Below are positions 62,195 through 62,886 of a stretch of DNA of 62,886 nt, one piece after another (position 1 is the stretch's first letter; every line of letters begins with the position of its first letter). The position numbers were made by a program, and so were the translations under genes. This DNA is from Candidatus Butyricicoccus stercorigallinarum (GTDB taxonomy: Bacteria; Bacillota; Clostridia; Oscillospirales; Butyricicoccaceae). The notes under the pieces are model-generated. The model saw only the letters and a program-made list of their open reading frames with translations. It was not told the DNA's origin and searched no databases. The stretch spans positions 1-62,886 of the forward strand of contig DXIG01000106.1 in assembly GCA_019112985.1 (NCBI GenBank), written 5' to 3'.

Positions 62195-62886
62195 TTATCG
62201 GAGCGCGGCGAGCGCCGGGCGCTGCCGCGGCAGATAGCGGCCGACGGCGCCGGCGGTCAGCGCGCCGTCGTGCGCGGCGAGCGCGCCGCGCAGATAGACG
62301 CGCTCGATCGAGCAGGTGAGCGGCGTGCCCTCCAGCGGCTCATAGTCGGACGCGCTGTGGTGCGCGGCGGCGGAGACGACGGACGGGCGGTTGGGGTTGA
62401 GCACGACGATGTCCGCGTCCGAGCCGGGCGCGAGCACGCCCTTGCGCGGATACAGGCCGAACAGCTTGGCGGGATTTTCGCTGAGCAGGCGGCACAGGTC
62501 GCCGGGCGTCAGCCGCTCCTGCGAGACGCCGAAGGTGTACAGCAGGACGCCGCGCGTCTCCACGCCGGGCAGGCCGCCCGGGATTTTGCGGAAATCGTGC
62601 GCGCCGAGCTTTTTCTGTTCGGTTGTGAACGAGCAGTGGTCGGTGGAGACGATCTGAATCTCGCCGTTTTGCAGCGCCTCCCACAGCGCCTGCTGATCCT
62701 CCTGCGTGCGCAGCGGGGGCGCGCAGATGAATTTGTCGCCGTCCGGGCGCGCGAGCAGGTTTTCGTCCATCAGCAGATACTGCGGGCAGGTCTCCGCGAT
62801 GACGGTCTGCCCGCGGCGGCGCGCGCGGCGGATCTCCTCCAGCCCTTCTTTGGTCGACAGGTGCACCACCCAGACCGGCGCGTCCG
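62195..62886 (-). CDS. hyuA: Dihydropyrimidinase / hydantoinase, 5' end beyond the window
   Basis: The C-terminal 230 aa of an amidohydrolase; the open frame runs off the window edge (DAPVWVVHLSTKEG is the first readable part). ETCPQYL carries one metal-region segment, VSTDHCSF the catalytic Asp-His, and GGLPGVETRGVL and GLYPRKGVLAPGSDADIV are typical of D-hydantoinases and dihydropyrimidinases. HyuA is one of the seven genes of the known uric acid cluster, and here it is transcribed toward the two PLP genes, 134 nt upstream of them, separated by their promoter. Confidence 0.9.
   Translation of the reverse strand, partial: DAPVWVVHLSTKEGLEEIRRARRRGQTVIAETCPQYLLMDENLLARPDGDKFICAPPLRTQEDQQALWEALQNGEIQIVSTDHCSFTTEQKKLGAHDFRKIPGGLPGVETRGVLLYTFGVSQERLTPGDLCRLLSENPAKLFGLYPRKGVLAPGSDADIVVLNPNRPSVVSAAAHHSASDYEPLEGTPLTCSIERVYLRGALAAHDGALTAGAVGRYLPRQRPALAALR

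Overview
The window is a GC-rich (about 63% by eye) stretch of a bacterial chromosome. It most likely comes from a spore-forming gut Clostridia of the Oscillospirales type. The reasons are a SpoIIE sporulation phosphatase, an unbroken S10-spc-alpha ribosomal operon with zinc-type S14 and L36, zinc-LID adenylate kinase, the rimP-nusA-rnpM-L7Ae-infB order, sigma-A promoters with 17-nt spacers, and anaerobe-type molybdenum/Fe-S enzymes. The order assignment is inference.

Layout. 0-8.6 kb: asparaginase, ddl-murI-DUF1934-argS, a MetH-like protein that has lost its zinc ligands, prmA and a secreted transglutaminase. 8.8-9.2 kb: tRNA-Met, tRNA-Glu, tRNA-Val and a duplicated tRNA-Val 3' half. 9.3-17.2 kb: rarA, spoIIE behind a possible Spo0A site, a small membrane protein plus DedA, a DJ-1/PfpI protein, dusB and a one-chain ECF sigma/anti-sigma fusion. 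17.3-17.6 kb: a folded RNA of about 230 nt behind a strong promoter, ending in a terminator-like hairpin. 17.7-33.2 kb: rpsJ to rplQ, including secY, adk, map, infA, rpmJ and rpoA. 33.4-43.8 kb: a flippase, then rimP-nusA-rnpM-L7Ae-infB-rbfA-nrnA-truB-ribF, and trmL. 43.8-50 kb: DegV, then pgk-tpiA-gpmI-eno. 50-54.6 kb: a minus-strand aromatic-acid-exporter-like protein, an acidic Cys-rich membrane protein, a radical SAM protein, a phospholipase-C-family protein and a DUF134-NifX fusion.

54.6-62.9 kb, all on the minus strand, is the most distinctive accessory region. It holds a hydantoinase/dihydropyrimidinase (cut by the window edge), two fold-type II PLP enzymes, an XdhD-type molybdenum hydroxylase with an added ferredoxin tail, and a shortened YgfK without its FAD/NAD(P) module. 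The gene content resembles the bacterial uric acid/purine degradation cluster (ygeX, ygeY, ygeW, ssnA, ygfK, xdhD, hyuA). It looks like a variant with different lyases and ferredoxin-style electron transfer. Two transcription units are likely: one promoter ahead of the PLP genes, and a second, with tandem 22-23 bp direct repeats, ahead of xdhD-ygfK.

No insertion sequence, phage, CRISPR array or replication origin was seen. All homology statements come from motif recognition by eye; no database search was run.
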